The notes beneath the pieces were generated by a model, which was given only the letters and a program-made list of their open reading frames with translations, searched no databases and had not been told where the DNA came from. From the NCBI GenBank assembly GCA_027563935.2, contig CM050450.1:34149439-34213438 (forward strand): a DNA stretch of 64,000 bases. Direction: 5' to 3'. Below are positions 54,511 to 64,000 of the stretch, in pieces. How positions within the stretch are numbered: position 1 is the stretch's first letter; each line of letters begins with the position of its first letter. Made by a program: the position numbers and the translations under genes. Source of the stretch: Costus lasius. Taxonomy: Eukaryota > Streptophyta > Magnoliopsida > Zingiberales > Costaceae.

Positions 54511-56116
54511 CTACAAATACCCTAGCCAGAGACTTGGAGGTCTCACAAATAAGCTAGCATGCTCACTTCTAGCTAGCTCAAAATAATGGGAATAATTACT
54601 CCAATGACTTCAAGACATTTCAGCTCAATAAGTTGCCGCAATAAAATCCAAAATGTGACTGTATCTACGGTAAAGGAAACAAATTCTGCGATAATGCTCA
54701 GCCAGCAGCCAGCCAAGTAGGATTTCATTACAGCGCACATCAACACAAATTTTGATCATTGCAAAGAAGGAAGGCTCAACGTCTCTCCCTTCATCGCTGC
54801 AAATGGAAGCACAACGTCTCTTTGCTGGAGATGGAAAGAACAACGTTCACCTTCAACGTTCGCGTGCAACCTCTCTCAAAGCTTCCCCTATATCTTACAC
54901 TCACGTATCCTTGTAATAGATAGATTTTTATGATTGAATGGAAATGGTTCTTCTTCCGATAAATCAGATGTCTCCTTCTTCCTTCTCTGAGGTGCTTGTC
55001 ACCTAGTTTTCTCTTCTCCTCCTTCTAGGGCTGAACCCCTCCCTCTTCCTTTCTTCTCTAATCTCTCCTTTTCCCCCCAATTCTCCTGCTCCGCTGACAA
55101 CATCGCACACTCAGCAAACCTGCAGATTTTCCGTCGTTTCGAGAGCTCGCCGGCGGCGATCCCACCGTCGGATCTCCATGAAACTTTGGACATCTCTTCG
55201 TCTCCCATAGTTGAACCTTCAGCCACCGGCATCCGCCCATCTGCCGCTCCGATTGCCGGAATCAAACTCCGGATCAGATCCCCTGTTTCTGCCAGCCTTC
55301 CGGCCTAGTTCCGCTTCCCAGCGTCGTTCTCCTCCGACAGGCCACCGTCCGCCTCCAAACTCCGGCCACATCTCCGAAACCATCTCGAGGATCTGCAGTT
55401 GTAGCAGGTTCTGAATTCGTGCACCACCGGCCTTTCGGGGAAGAACTCTGCTCCACTCGCGTACTGCCCTGTTCCAACAGAACACCCTCCGCCTCCGCAG
55501 CCTTCCGCCCTTCATCGTTGTTCTACTCCGACAGGCCGCCAATCGACCCCAAACTCCGGCCATGTCTTCTCATCTATGAGGACAACCTCCACTTGAAGCA
55601 GGTTTTGATTTCGTCCACCATCCGGTGAACAGCGATCACCCCTGCTATGCTCGCCAACCTCCCCTGTCCTGTTCGAACAGCCGCCTCCTTTTCGCAGCTT
55701 ACCCTGTTCCGCCTGAACAGCTGTTTCTCCGTCGCTGCCAGTGCTCTGACGCCGCCATCACCTTCTCCACCACCTGCTCTACCAGAGTCTCCGACAAATC
55801 ACTAGCTCCGGCATCATTGAATGGCGCAGACCATCCTTGCCTGTTTCCAGACTCTGCTTCTTGCCGCTGTCTTCTGTTTTGCTCTTTCATATTAATCTGA
55901 TTACCCTTATTGTCGCAGGTTTTTGGCATGGTCAGAGAAGCCCCCAGCTCTGATCATTGGACCCATTAGCAAGACCAGATCCTCCTCTATCATTCGGATC
56001 AGTTGGGAGAAACGCAAATCGACTGGATCATCCTCCAAGACACATCAACTTTTCGTAAATTGATTAACTCCTGCAGAGTCTTCTTATTTAATCTGACTAG
56101 CGTATTTTATGCAGGT
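54511..56116. other. Unassigned C/T-rich sequence with internal repeats
   Basis: No protein family, PBS or LTR edge is recognised. From about 54950 it is very pyrimidine-rich (cttctcctccttct and similar) and looks like a plant 5' UTR or LTR U5 region. Two diverged copies of a roughly 110-bp segment lie at about 55324-55430 and 55515-55626 (tccgacaggcc.cc, ccaaactccggcca, gaagcaggttttga / tagcaggttctga). Repeated gttc.aacag phrases follow. Intron-like borders (attgtcgcag/gt near 55918; atgcag near 56114) hint at a spliced leader, but no coding exon is found. Confidence 0.4.
55324..55626 (+). repeat. Imperfect tandem duplication, about 190-bp period
   Basis: 55324-55430 recurs at 55515-55626 at roughly 70% identity by eye. 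Confidence 0.7.
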
Positions 56117-57836
56117 TGTAGGGTCCCCTTCAAGGGGGAGCGCAAGGGGGTGAAACCCTAAAGGGGCGCATATCAAGAATTTCATAGCGGAAGCTAGGGT
56201 TTCTTTAGGATCATTTGCAGAGACATATGATCAACTTGTCGAAAACTTGCAAGTATGAATGAAAGATCATACCATAGCCATTGTGTGAGTGGTGTCTTGG
56301 AATCAAGAGAACAAAATTGATCTCCTCCAAACGGTGCGCACACAAGATGAAGTCGGCTACTCTTTGAGATGCTTGTGCTAGCAAGATTCTTCAAAGGTGC
56401 TTGTCGTATGGAAGGGAAGAGAACTTCTTGCTTGGCGAGAGCTCCTTCTCTTCTTTGCGTGAATTGATCACCACCGAAAGGAGAGAGCCGTTCCCGAGAG
56501 ATGATCGGCTAGAGTGTAACCTTCCACACTAATGTGGAGGCGTTACTTACATTCCATTTGGAAACCGACTTCCCAAAATGGTAAGTACTTCAAAGCCATA
56601 TGCGTTCACATCAAGTGAACCATCGAATCTTCTCTTTGAACCAAGCGTTCACATAGTGAACCGGTTCATTGATTTGGTTCAAATGTATTTGGTTCAAAGA
56701 CCAAATCAAACCAAGCCAAGCCATGGTCTAGACCTTCTATGAACCAAATGGCTCATGATCTAACCGTTCATATCCTAATGCTCTTGATCTCACCGATCTA
56801 GCATCCAATCTCTCGATCGAAGCTTACCGATCTCAAACCCTAATCAATCAAACATGATCAGACCAGATCTCACTTACAATCAGAGACTAAATCCCTTTAA
56901 ACTGAACCCAAACAATTCAGTCCACACGATCTGACTCAAGTAAGCCATATCATCAAATTGTGCGACCCTGAGGGTTCCTTTAAATGTCGGTAATGATAAC
57001 TTGCGTTATCACGATCAGTGAGGGGTATCTAGCAACACATCACTGTCTCCCGATATAAAGGAAAGAGTCTTCCAAGACTACACCCAAACCACAGAACAAG
57101 AGTGAATCAACTTCACTAGGCATACATGTTTTTTTTCCTTTGCCACTGGATGTTCTTATTGGACAAGCCTGTCAAGCTTGTAACTCCAATATGATGAGCA
57201 TGATTAGATCAGATGAACATAGTCACCTGGGTATGGCCATACACTTTCTCAATCATCTCATTCGGGGGGGGGGGCCTTTAGAACATCACACTCCAATCAA
57301 GGAGACGGCAATCCTATATCTATCACTAGTGTCCTAACCTGACTCATGATTATTATCGAAGATAGTCTATAACCATTATATTTCAAATGATATTGAACTA
57401 CCTCAAAACAATGACAATCATCATTTAGAAACAGAAGTGATCTTAAGTCAGAGGACATGTGCCACTTGTTGCAAACAAGGATTATTCACATTTTGACAAG
57501 CAATTGAATATCCTAGTAGGGTCTGTCCAGTACATCCAATGTACCCATGAGTCTACATCTTATTCCATGCTCGAAGCATCCTATAAGATTAGAACACATA
57601 TTAGTCTCAATCATATCAAGGCTGTCTCATGTTCACCAAGATATATCGACTAAGGACATACAGCATGTCAGCCTAGCTGAACAGCATTGAGACATTATTC
57701 AGAAGCACACTTATTGCAGCAGACAATGTAACATACTGAATAACAACCATTGCCTTTATAAACATAAGAGTTTATATACATGATACTAATAGAATCCCAA
57801 GGCCTCAAACATTAGCCTTAAGGGCATACCCCAACA
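56117..57836 (-). mobile_element. 3' LTR of copia element B3 (family B), minus
   Basis: 1720 bp; on the plus strand it begins TGTAGGGTCCCC and ends CATACCCCAACA, followed by the PPT (atctcccacttgcac, 57837-57851). The hairpin with CAGTGA/TCACTG stems is at about 57016-57045. A G-run (tcggggggggggg, about 57264) marks slippage. The element is truncated after RNase H, so no TSD partner exists. Confidence 0.92.
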
Positions 57837-58162
57837 ATCTCCCACTTGCACTTAATCTAATGGTTGAGAAATCTCAAACCCATATTATTACAGTGCTTCT
57901 CATGCTTCTGCTACGCCAGAGGCTTGGTAAGCGGGTCAGCCAGATTGTCATCTGTATGAACCTTGCAGATTTTGATCTCGCCACGATCAATGATCTCCCG
58001 GATCAAGTGAAACCGTCTCTGTATGTGCTTGGACTTCTGGTGCGACCGTGGTTCCTTTGCTTGTGCGATTGCTCCAGTGTTATCACAGAAGATAACCAAA
58101 GGATCTGCACTCGAAGGAATGACACCAAGTTCCTTTGTGAACTTACGAATCCACACTGCCTC
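57837..58162 (-). pseudogene. B3 RNase H C-terminus
   Basis: The minus frame reads WIRKFTKELGVIPSSADPLV, FCDNTGAIAQAKEPRSHQKS, then DDNLADPLTKPLA and a TAG (57911-57913) where relatives have Gln. The N-terminal part is at 61598-61873 beyond a solo LTR. Confidence 0.93.
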
Positions 58163-58296
58163 TGTAACGCCCTTGATTTTTCTGAATTATGATTTAAGGT
58201 TAGAAATTCTGTTTCTGTATTTTTATCTGTTAAAATTTTGGGATTTTTGCCTAAGTGTAGGAATTTTTCCTACAGGGCAAAAATAATTATTTTGGT

Positions 58297-58360
58297 TGGG
58301 GATTTGAACCCTCAACCTTGATTCTTTGCTCCTAGAATTCTTTCCACCATGGTGGCGCAT
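58297..58360 (-). other. tRNA-like motif in LTR E (antisense)
   Basis: The minus strand has CCACCATGGTGGAAAG (D-arm-like) and then GAGGGTTCAAATCCCC (T-arm/B-box-like), about 130-190 nt from the LTR start, similar in place and orientation to the module in LTR D. Confidence 0.4.
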
Positions 58361-59009
58361 ATTTGATATTATTGGAGTAGCGCAGGGTGGTTAAGCCCAG
58401 GTAAGCCCATAAAACCGATCTTTCACTTAAGTTAACTGGGTTATTGGATCTTGGATCCGTTTGGGGTGGGAGAAAAAGGAAGAATTGCGTGAGGGCTCCT
58501 CTCCCTCACGACTTTTGTGTTTTCTTGCCCTAGCCGCCTGTGGTTGTCGCCCCTCACTGTGCTTGGCGCCTCCTGCAAATTTCTGACGCTGGTGGTGGTA
58601 GACTGGTGGTGGACGAATTTCCTGGTGATCCTCTGTCTTGACGTTTTTCTCTGTGGACGAATTTCCTGGTGATCCTCTGTCTTGGCGTTTTTCTCTGTGG
58701 ATGATTTTTCGGTGAGTAATTCGATCCTAAGGAGTCTAATCCGCTAAATTGTAGATTATCATTCAATTAAAATTCGTTATTTGCAATGATTATCTGTATG
58801 AACCAAAAATCTGCAAGTAAATCTTATTCTTGTTTTCGTTAATCTGGTTCCTCCTCCATGCCTCACCAAATTTCGATGTCTCTTGTGTCTTCTATGCTTG
58901 ATTTGGGTTTTGAATCTCATGATATTCGTTTCTATGGGGTCGAATTCAAATATTTATAGGGTTTTAAAATCCTGTTCTGCTGAAATCTGCATTCTCTAAT
59001 CTGACCTTT

Positions 59010-59570
59010 GTGTACTATAACCCCAATATCTCATGGCCTATAGATCCAAATCGCACGAAATAAATTTTTTATGAAACTAGATACATTCGGCTTTTATTTG
59101 AATATGATATCGACCATATCCGAGCTGTATTCGTATTTCAATCTGTATTGCAATCTAGCTGTACAAAATCAGTTTTCTGGAAATCTGGATTTCGACCTTT
59201 ATGTGTTCGAACCATCATATCTCCCTAGGTATAGCTCGAAATCTTGTCAAATCAGTTTTATTAGAAAGTAGACTCGAAGGGATTCAATTTGACTACCATG
59301 TCGCCTATTTTCTGTTAGTTATTGGATCTGAAATTTGTGTCGCAATTCTGATATACGAATCTGTTTTCTGGAATTCTGAAATCCCGACCTTTCTATGTTC
59401 GAACACCCATACCTCCCCGGTTATAACTCCAAATCCGACGGATTCAGTTCTATTGGAAAGTAGATTCAAATAGCTTCATTGTGAATATCATATTGCCTAT
59501 TTTAGATTACTTATTTATGTATATGTGAAATTCGAAATTTACCTGTGCCGGACGAATATTCCTTTGTGAG
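59010..59570 (+). repeat. Tandem repeat, about 185-bp unit, two full copies and a partial
   Basis: Units start near 59202 and 59388: ttcgaac.atc.tacctccc, then aatc..tcagtt.tattgga, aagtaga.tc, then tcgcctattttctgttag. A partial third precedes (about 59070-59200). They are diverged by about a quarter by eye. Confidence 0.8.
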
Positions 59571-60438
59571 AAAAATTTATCCTGTATGGTTTAATCTCTT
59601 AAATTGTGGTCTGTAGTTCTTCTAAAATTTATTTGCTTGATGAGAAATTTTAGAGAAAACAAAATTTGGGGATTTAACTAAGAACTTAGGGATTTTCGAA
59701 AATCATGGTTCGGGCCAATTTTGGGGCTTTTGTCATTTTCCTTCACAAACGTGCAATTAAAATTATCTGTAGTGGGGGACTGAAATTATTTTCATGAAAT
59801 TTGTATGTTCTGCAAGGATTCTGAAAATTTCGCCCCTTGCGGTGATTTCTTTTGACTCACGTTTTTTAGGAATTTTGGGGAAGAATATTACAATGGATAT
59901 CTGTATATATTTTCCTATAATTCCTAGGCTTGTTTAATTGTTTGTTATGTGAAAAATTTCTATTCTGTATATATGTTGTGAATTTTCTGAAACTTTGAAT
60001 GTGTTATAACCTTTGTGAGAACATAGAATGGTTTGACATGAATTAAGGATAGTTGCATGAAATCTAAGGAATTCAAGGAATTCACTCATATATTACTTCT
60101 GGTTGATGGTAAAAATTATGAAGTGTGTTCAGCTTTGATTTTCTGCAAATTGTAATTTTGTTAAGGACTGGATATTGGGGTGTGTCATTTTCTGGTTTGT
60201 GAGACACTTTGGGCATGATGTGAGAATTGAGTAGTAGTTAGTCCTACTCCTCCGTTTCAGCATGACCTGTTCTGTAAAAATTATGCCCTAGTGTAGCACT
60301 CTTCCGTGTCCTTACCCTCCCTCTGTGGCGCTGTAATGGTGCTGATAGTCTACTACGACCCATGAGACACTAGTGAAGGGTAGATGTGAGCTGGTCTCAC
60401 CTTCCGTTCTCCCTCCACTATTTCTGTTCTGTTCTGGG

Positions 60439-60568
60439 TATTGGAGGCCAGAGTGCCACGTCCTGACAAGACGGGGGCCACCCACTGATACCTCCTCTAC
60501 CAGTATTGGAGGCCAGAGTGCCACGTCCTGACAAGACGGGGGCCACCCACTGATACCTCCTCTACCAT
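60439..60568 (+). repeat. Near-perfect 65-bp tandem duplication
   Basis: tattggaggccagagtgcca and the following 45 bases at 60439-60503 are repeated at 60504-60568 with only the last few bases differing. Confidence 0.97.
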
Positions 60569-60617
60569 TCTGTTTCTGATATGCATGCATGTCTCGTCCT
60601 CGGTAGAGGTGGGGTCA

Positions 60618-60672
60618 GACCTTCTGTGGTCATCAGACCTTCTGTGGTCTTCAGGCCTTCTGTGGCCTTTCT
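60618..60672 (+). repeat. 18-bp triple repeat
   Basis: cagaccttctgtggtcat, cagaccttctgtggtctt, caggccttctgtggcctt in direct succession. Confidence 0.93.
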
Positions 60673-61597
60673 GTTTCCGATGTAGACTATCTGTTTGGAT
60701 TCTGAAAATTCTGACTTTCTGTCTGTCAGTTCTGATTTCTGTAGTTCTGTTTCGATCTATCTATAGAGGTGTTGGGCGGTGTGATTAGTTGGAATGGGTT
60801 GGTATACTTATACCCTACTTCATGCTTGATGCCTATTGTTATAACTGTCTGTATTTGATTATGTTTTGTTTCTAATATGAGTGTGCATGTTAAGTGTCTT
60901 ATCTGCAAGCATGATATTTTTGATGTGTACTATGGATGGCTTTTAGTGTCTTTTACTCACTGAGCTTTTTAGCTCACCCCCGTTGTTTAAATATTTTCAG
61001 GTGAGACGTCAGGACAGTGATTGCTACAGCTACTTAATTTGTTATAATGCTTGCTAATGTTTTATATAATTTCTAAGAGTTGTCTTCTAAAGATTTATCA
61101 GGCCTGCATGCCTAACTTACTTATATGACACGTTTTATCTCCTGAGGGCTTATGCCTGTTTTCAGGATATTATATTATAGTTGTCTCGTTTTATTGTTGG
61201 ATACGAGTTTTGGAGTCATGAAAATACAATTGTTCTTATTCTGAAATGTGTAACCGAGTTATTGTTGTATTTGGTATCTGAATAATCAGTTTCTGCAATA
61301 TTTCTGAAATTTGTGTTCTCCACATATGTGTAGTGTGGACATCTGTTTTGTTCCAGAATATGTGGGTCTGTGCAGCAGTAATTTAGTATACTTGCTGCCG
61401 GATTTTCTTCTGGATTTCCGGATTTCTATTTCCTAGTAATCGATCCTACTCAGTTCTGTGCTGTTTTCAGTTCCGTAGTAATGTCCTTCGATGCCGCTTT
61501 CTTCTTGTGTTTTAATGGAAGAGTAAAAAAAAAAAAAATTTTGAAACCCCGTATTTTACTTGTATGCGTGTGGGGTGTGATTCTGAGGGATGTTACA

Positions 61598-61873
61598 GCC
61601 TCCTTGGATGCTTCCGAGGCTGCAACATACTCGGCTTCTGTTGTGGAATCAGCAACAGTTGACTGTTTGAAACTTTTCCACACCACTGCTCCACCATTCA
61701 AGCTAAAAACATAGCCTGATTGCGATCGGAAATCATCCTGGTCCGACTGGAACGAAGCGTCAGTATATCCCTCTATACTGAGTTCTTCCTGACCACCATA
61801 TATCAAGAACATATCTTTGGTCCTCCGCAGATATTTTAAAATGTTCTTGACCGCAATCCAGTGTGCCTGACCT
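61598..61873 (-). pseudogene. B3 RT end and RNase H N-terminus
   Basis: The minus frame reads ILKYLRRTKDMFLIYGGQEE, EGYTDASFQSDQDDFRSQSG, then STTEAEYVAASEASKEAV. It stops abruptly at about 61873, where the sequence turns into plus-strand pol. Confidence 0.93.
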
Positions 61874-62924
61874 GGCCTGAGCGCTATGACGGAGTCTACA
61901 TCATTGATAATGATGAACCCCTAACTTATGCGGATGCGGTCAGTGGACCGGAGTCAGCTAGATGGCTTGAAGCTATGCGAGCCGAGATGGACTCCATGTC
62001 AGATAACCAAGTCTGGGATTTGGTTGATCCGCCTCCGGGAGTAATCCCTATAGGCTGTAAATGGATCTTCAAGAAGAAGATTGACATGGATGGTAACGTG
62101 GTTACCTATAAAGGCAGGCTAGTTGCGAAAGGTTTCAAACAAATCTACGGGATAGATTATGATGAAACTTTCTCACCTGTAGCCATGTTTAAGTCTATTC
62201 GGATTCTTTTCGCGATAGCTGCATATTACGATTATGAGATCTGGCAGATGGATGTGAAGACAGCTTTCCTTAATGGAAATCTGGATGAGGATGTGTATAT
62301 GACACAACCAGAAGGCTTCACTAATCCATCAGATCGTCATAAAATATGCAAGTTAAAGAAGTCCATTTATGGACTTAAACAAGCATCTAGGAGCTGGAAT
62401 ATTCGTTTTGATGAATCAATCTCTGAGTTTGGTTTCATCAAGAACGAGGATGACCCGTGTGTATATAAGAGGTTTAGTGGGAGCGTGATTACATTCCTAA
62501 TCCTCTACGTCGATGATATCTTGATCATTGGAAATGATATTCCTGAACTGCATGCTGTTAAGGCATGGCTAGGAAAATGTTTCCAGATGAAAGATTTAGG
62601 AGAAGCAGCCTATGTATTAGGTGTGAAGATCTACAGGGATAGATCTAAGAGGCTTCTCGGGCTGTGCCAGAGTACTTACATCGATAAGGTCCTGGAGAGA
62701 TTCCATTTAGAGAATTCTAAACGTGGATATCTTCCAGTCAGACATGGTCTGAATCTTTCGAAGAGTCAGTGTCCACAAACACAGACTGAGAAAGATGAAA
62801 TGGACAATACGCCTTATGCTTCGGCTATTGGGTCCATTATGTATGCGATGTTGTGTACTCGCCCAGACGTCGCTTACGGGTTAAGCGTGACCAGTCGATT
62901 CCAAAGTAATCCAGGATTCCAAAG
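61874..62924 (+). pseudogene. Copia RT fragment (family B), plus
   Basis: Open frame starting inside pol (PERYDGVYIIDNDEPLTYAD), through RT (CKWIFKKKIDMDGNVVTYKG, MDVKTAFLNGNLDEDVYMTQ, LILYVDDILIIGND with an intact YVDD at about 62502-62513) to YGLSVTSRFQSNPG. It is highly similar to residues 758-1103 of the intact protein. It then runs straight into leader DNA, without RNase H, PPT or LTR. The nominal ATG at 61861 belongs to the antisense sequence before the junction and is not a real start. Confidence 0.93.
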
Positions 62925-63924
62925 TAAAAAAAAACATTGTAAATTAATTTGTGATCTGCGAATCACATTGTACTTAATTTATAATATGTTGTTGACCTGC
63001 GAGTCAATCTTGTCTAGATAGATCAAATGTACTTTGATTAGACAAGAGCACAAAAGCACACATCCAAGAGGGGCATTCACCTGGTGGTGCACCTGAGGTG
63101 CTCTTGGCGCTTGGGCACTGGGTTGGACCAGATGAGATGCATAAGGAGCTCAAGTGAAGACTTAAGTAAAATTAAGGTCTTACTAGGGTTCTTGGGCTTT
63201 TACCACATAAGATCATGCTTTCTATTTATTGCTTAAATAATTAGAATTGCATGTGTTTATCTTCTGCTATAGCCATAGGATATGCCTGATAGTAAGAAGA
63301 TAAAAGACCGCTAAAATCCAACGCTAACATATCAAGCTCGTAAGCCTTCTGACGCGAAACCTCACTGTTCTGATTATCGTTGGAGCCGTGTTGAACCCAC
63401 TCAGTGGGCACGTCCATCTATCTTCAGACGGTGCTGGATTTCACCTGCGTGTTACAGAGTTGGGATTTATCCCCTCTCGTTGCTCAGCATAGCACGTGGT
63501 GGTCCAGGGAGTAGGTCAGGTCAGCTTGACCATGTAGGCTACATATGTGGCGCATATGGTAGCACATGGAGGCAGCCATCTCTGGGATCAGAGACTGTGT
63601 TGTACCAACTCAGTTGGCATAGTCTGCTGGATTGCCAAGATGAAGGGGAATCGCACGGGTTGGCGATTGGCTGGGATAGCCTACCAGAAATTAGTGCTTG
63701 TCATCTCTGTGCAACTTATCTCGCCTGAGCGGGACGCGGAGACCAAGTATGAAATCTGGATCCCATCTCACTAAAAGAGTGTTACTCTTTCGGACTATTT
63801 ACTGGATTTTTCAGTCAGACAAAATAGTGAGAAAAGAATCTTTCTTAAGTCCTGGATTGATTCTGAACATTGATACTGACCTTGCTGTTCTTGCTTGTTG
63901 TAGATTCCTGCAGCAACGAACACC
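62925..63924 (+). other. Family-B leader fused behind RT
   Basis: It matches the leader of the intact element from about 39500 to 40557 (gtaaattaattt.tgtgatctgcgaatcac onward). LTR, PBS and the first about 750 nt of the leader are absent. The tRNA-like T-arm is deleted here. Hairpins are kept at 63393-63411 and 63602-63620. Confidence 0.88.
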
Positions 63925-64000
63925 ATGAGCTTCAATGTGCGATCCCTACTGGAAAGGGAGAAGTTTGCTGGGCCGAACTTCTCTGACTGGTTCGGACACC
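63925..64000 (+). CDS. Copia gag start, continues past the window
   Basis: ATG in aacaccATGagc opens MSFNVRSLLEREKFAGPNFS, then DWFGH, matching the first 25 residues of the intact gag-pol with one change (N2S). The frame is open to the window edge. Whether the rest is intact cannot be seen. It lacks a nearby LTR upstream, so it cannot be a normal complete element. Confidence 0.85.
   Translation, partial: MSFNVRSLLEREKFAGPNFSDWFGH

Larger units (their letters stand above)
58163..61597 (+). mobile_element. Solo LTR, family E (TSD GCCTC), 3.4 kb
   Basis: 3435 bp, beginning TGTAACGCCC and ending GGGATGTTACA, with GCCTC on both sides (58158-58162; 61598-61602). The RNase H frame of B3 is in register across it. 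These ends and the length fit Tekay/Del-type gypsy LTRs (family knowledge; not tested). Inside are 185-bp and 65-bp tandem repeats, an 18-bp triple repeat and a tRNA-like motif. No internal coding sequence. Confidence 0.94.

Noticed and set aside
55211..55929. Overlapping frames of 60-114 codons as a protein-coding exon
   Set aside because: Composition-driven (C/T-rich), several frames on both strands, no family, and the 190-bp duplication breaks frames.
61861..63021. 386-codon frame as a real gene with its own start
   Set aside because: The ATG lies in antisense sequence before a rearrangement junction and the end reads into leader DNA. It is an internal piece of pol.

Overview
This is a repeat-rich plant nuclear window. 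The evidence is one three-exon gene for a plant-type double-stranded-RNA-binding protein (DRB2-like), introns with GT/AG borders, and LTR retrotransposons primed by initiator tRNA-Met filling most of the rest. I infer a large-genome angiosperm, with a weak lean to a monocot. No rRNA gene, true tRNA gene, CRISPR array or prokaryotic-style gene was seen.

Layout. 1-3300: AT-rich intergenic DNA with a decayed Ty1/copia RNase H remnant, an (AT)n(GT)n microsatellite and an old duplication. 3304-7580: the DRB gene, coding exons 3661-3906, 5427-5646 and 6236-7032, together 1263 nt or 420 residues plus stop. 7584-13381: degenerate repeats, an old family-D LTR with leader/gag remnant, and within it a clean solo LTR of family A (9057-11440, TSD CTATC). 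13382-28914: an old plus-strand Ty3/gypsy element (family C) with broken gag, protease and RT, split by a minus-strand copia-like element of family A (17057-28267, TSD GATCC). The 5' LTR of that element is itself split by a solo LTR of family B (26233-27928, TSD GTCAA). 28915-34345: the 3' LTR and the RNase H/integrase part of a minus-strand family-C gypsy element, whose LTR carries a truncated family-A LTR (30220-31871). 34344-54297: a minus-strand family-B copia element (B2) containing an intact plus-strand family-B element (37041-46160) and a solo family-D LTR (46624-49016, TSD ATTGC). 54298-54510: a gag scrap of the minus gypsy element. 54511-56116: an unassigned C/T-rich, internally repeated stretch. 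56117-64000: a minus family-B 3' LTR with partial RNase H, interrupted by a 3.4-kb solo LTR (58163-61597, TSD GCCTC), then fused head-on to a plus-strand RT fragment that runs into a family-B leader and the start of gag at the window edge.

How it fits together. The central element at 37041-46160 has two 1701-bp LTRs in which I see no difference, a PBS, a PPT and one uninterrupted 1293-residue gag-pol frame. It is the only plausible autonomous element and could supply proteins to its damaged relatives. Family A shows the other strategy: its LTRs are nearly identical (about 8 substitutions and 1 indel in 2.4 kb) but its inner coding region is wrecked, which implies recent mobilisation in trans. 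The nesting, with target-site duplications on most layers, gives a readable insertion order.

The least-described signals are non-coding. A roughly 30-nt hairpin is shared by LTR families A and B with compensatory stem changes. Twin hairpins sit in the family-B leader. tRNA-like modules lie inside one leader and two or three LTRs. Different minisatellites occupy the family-C LTRs.
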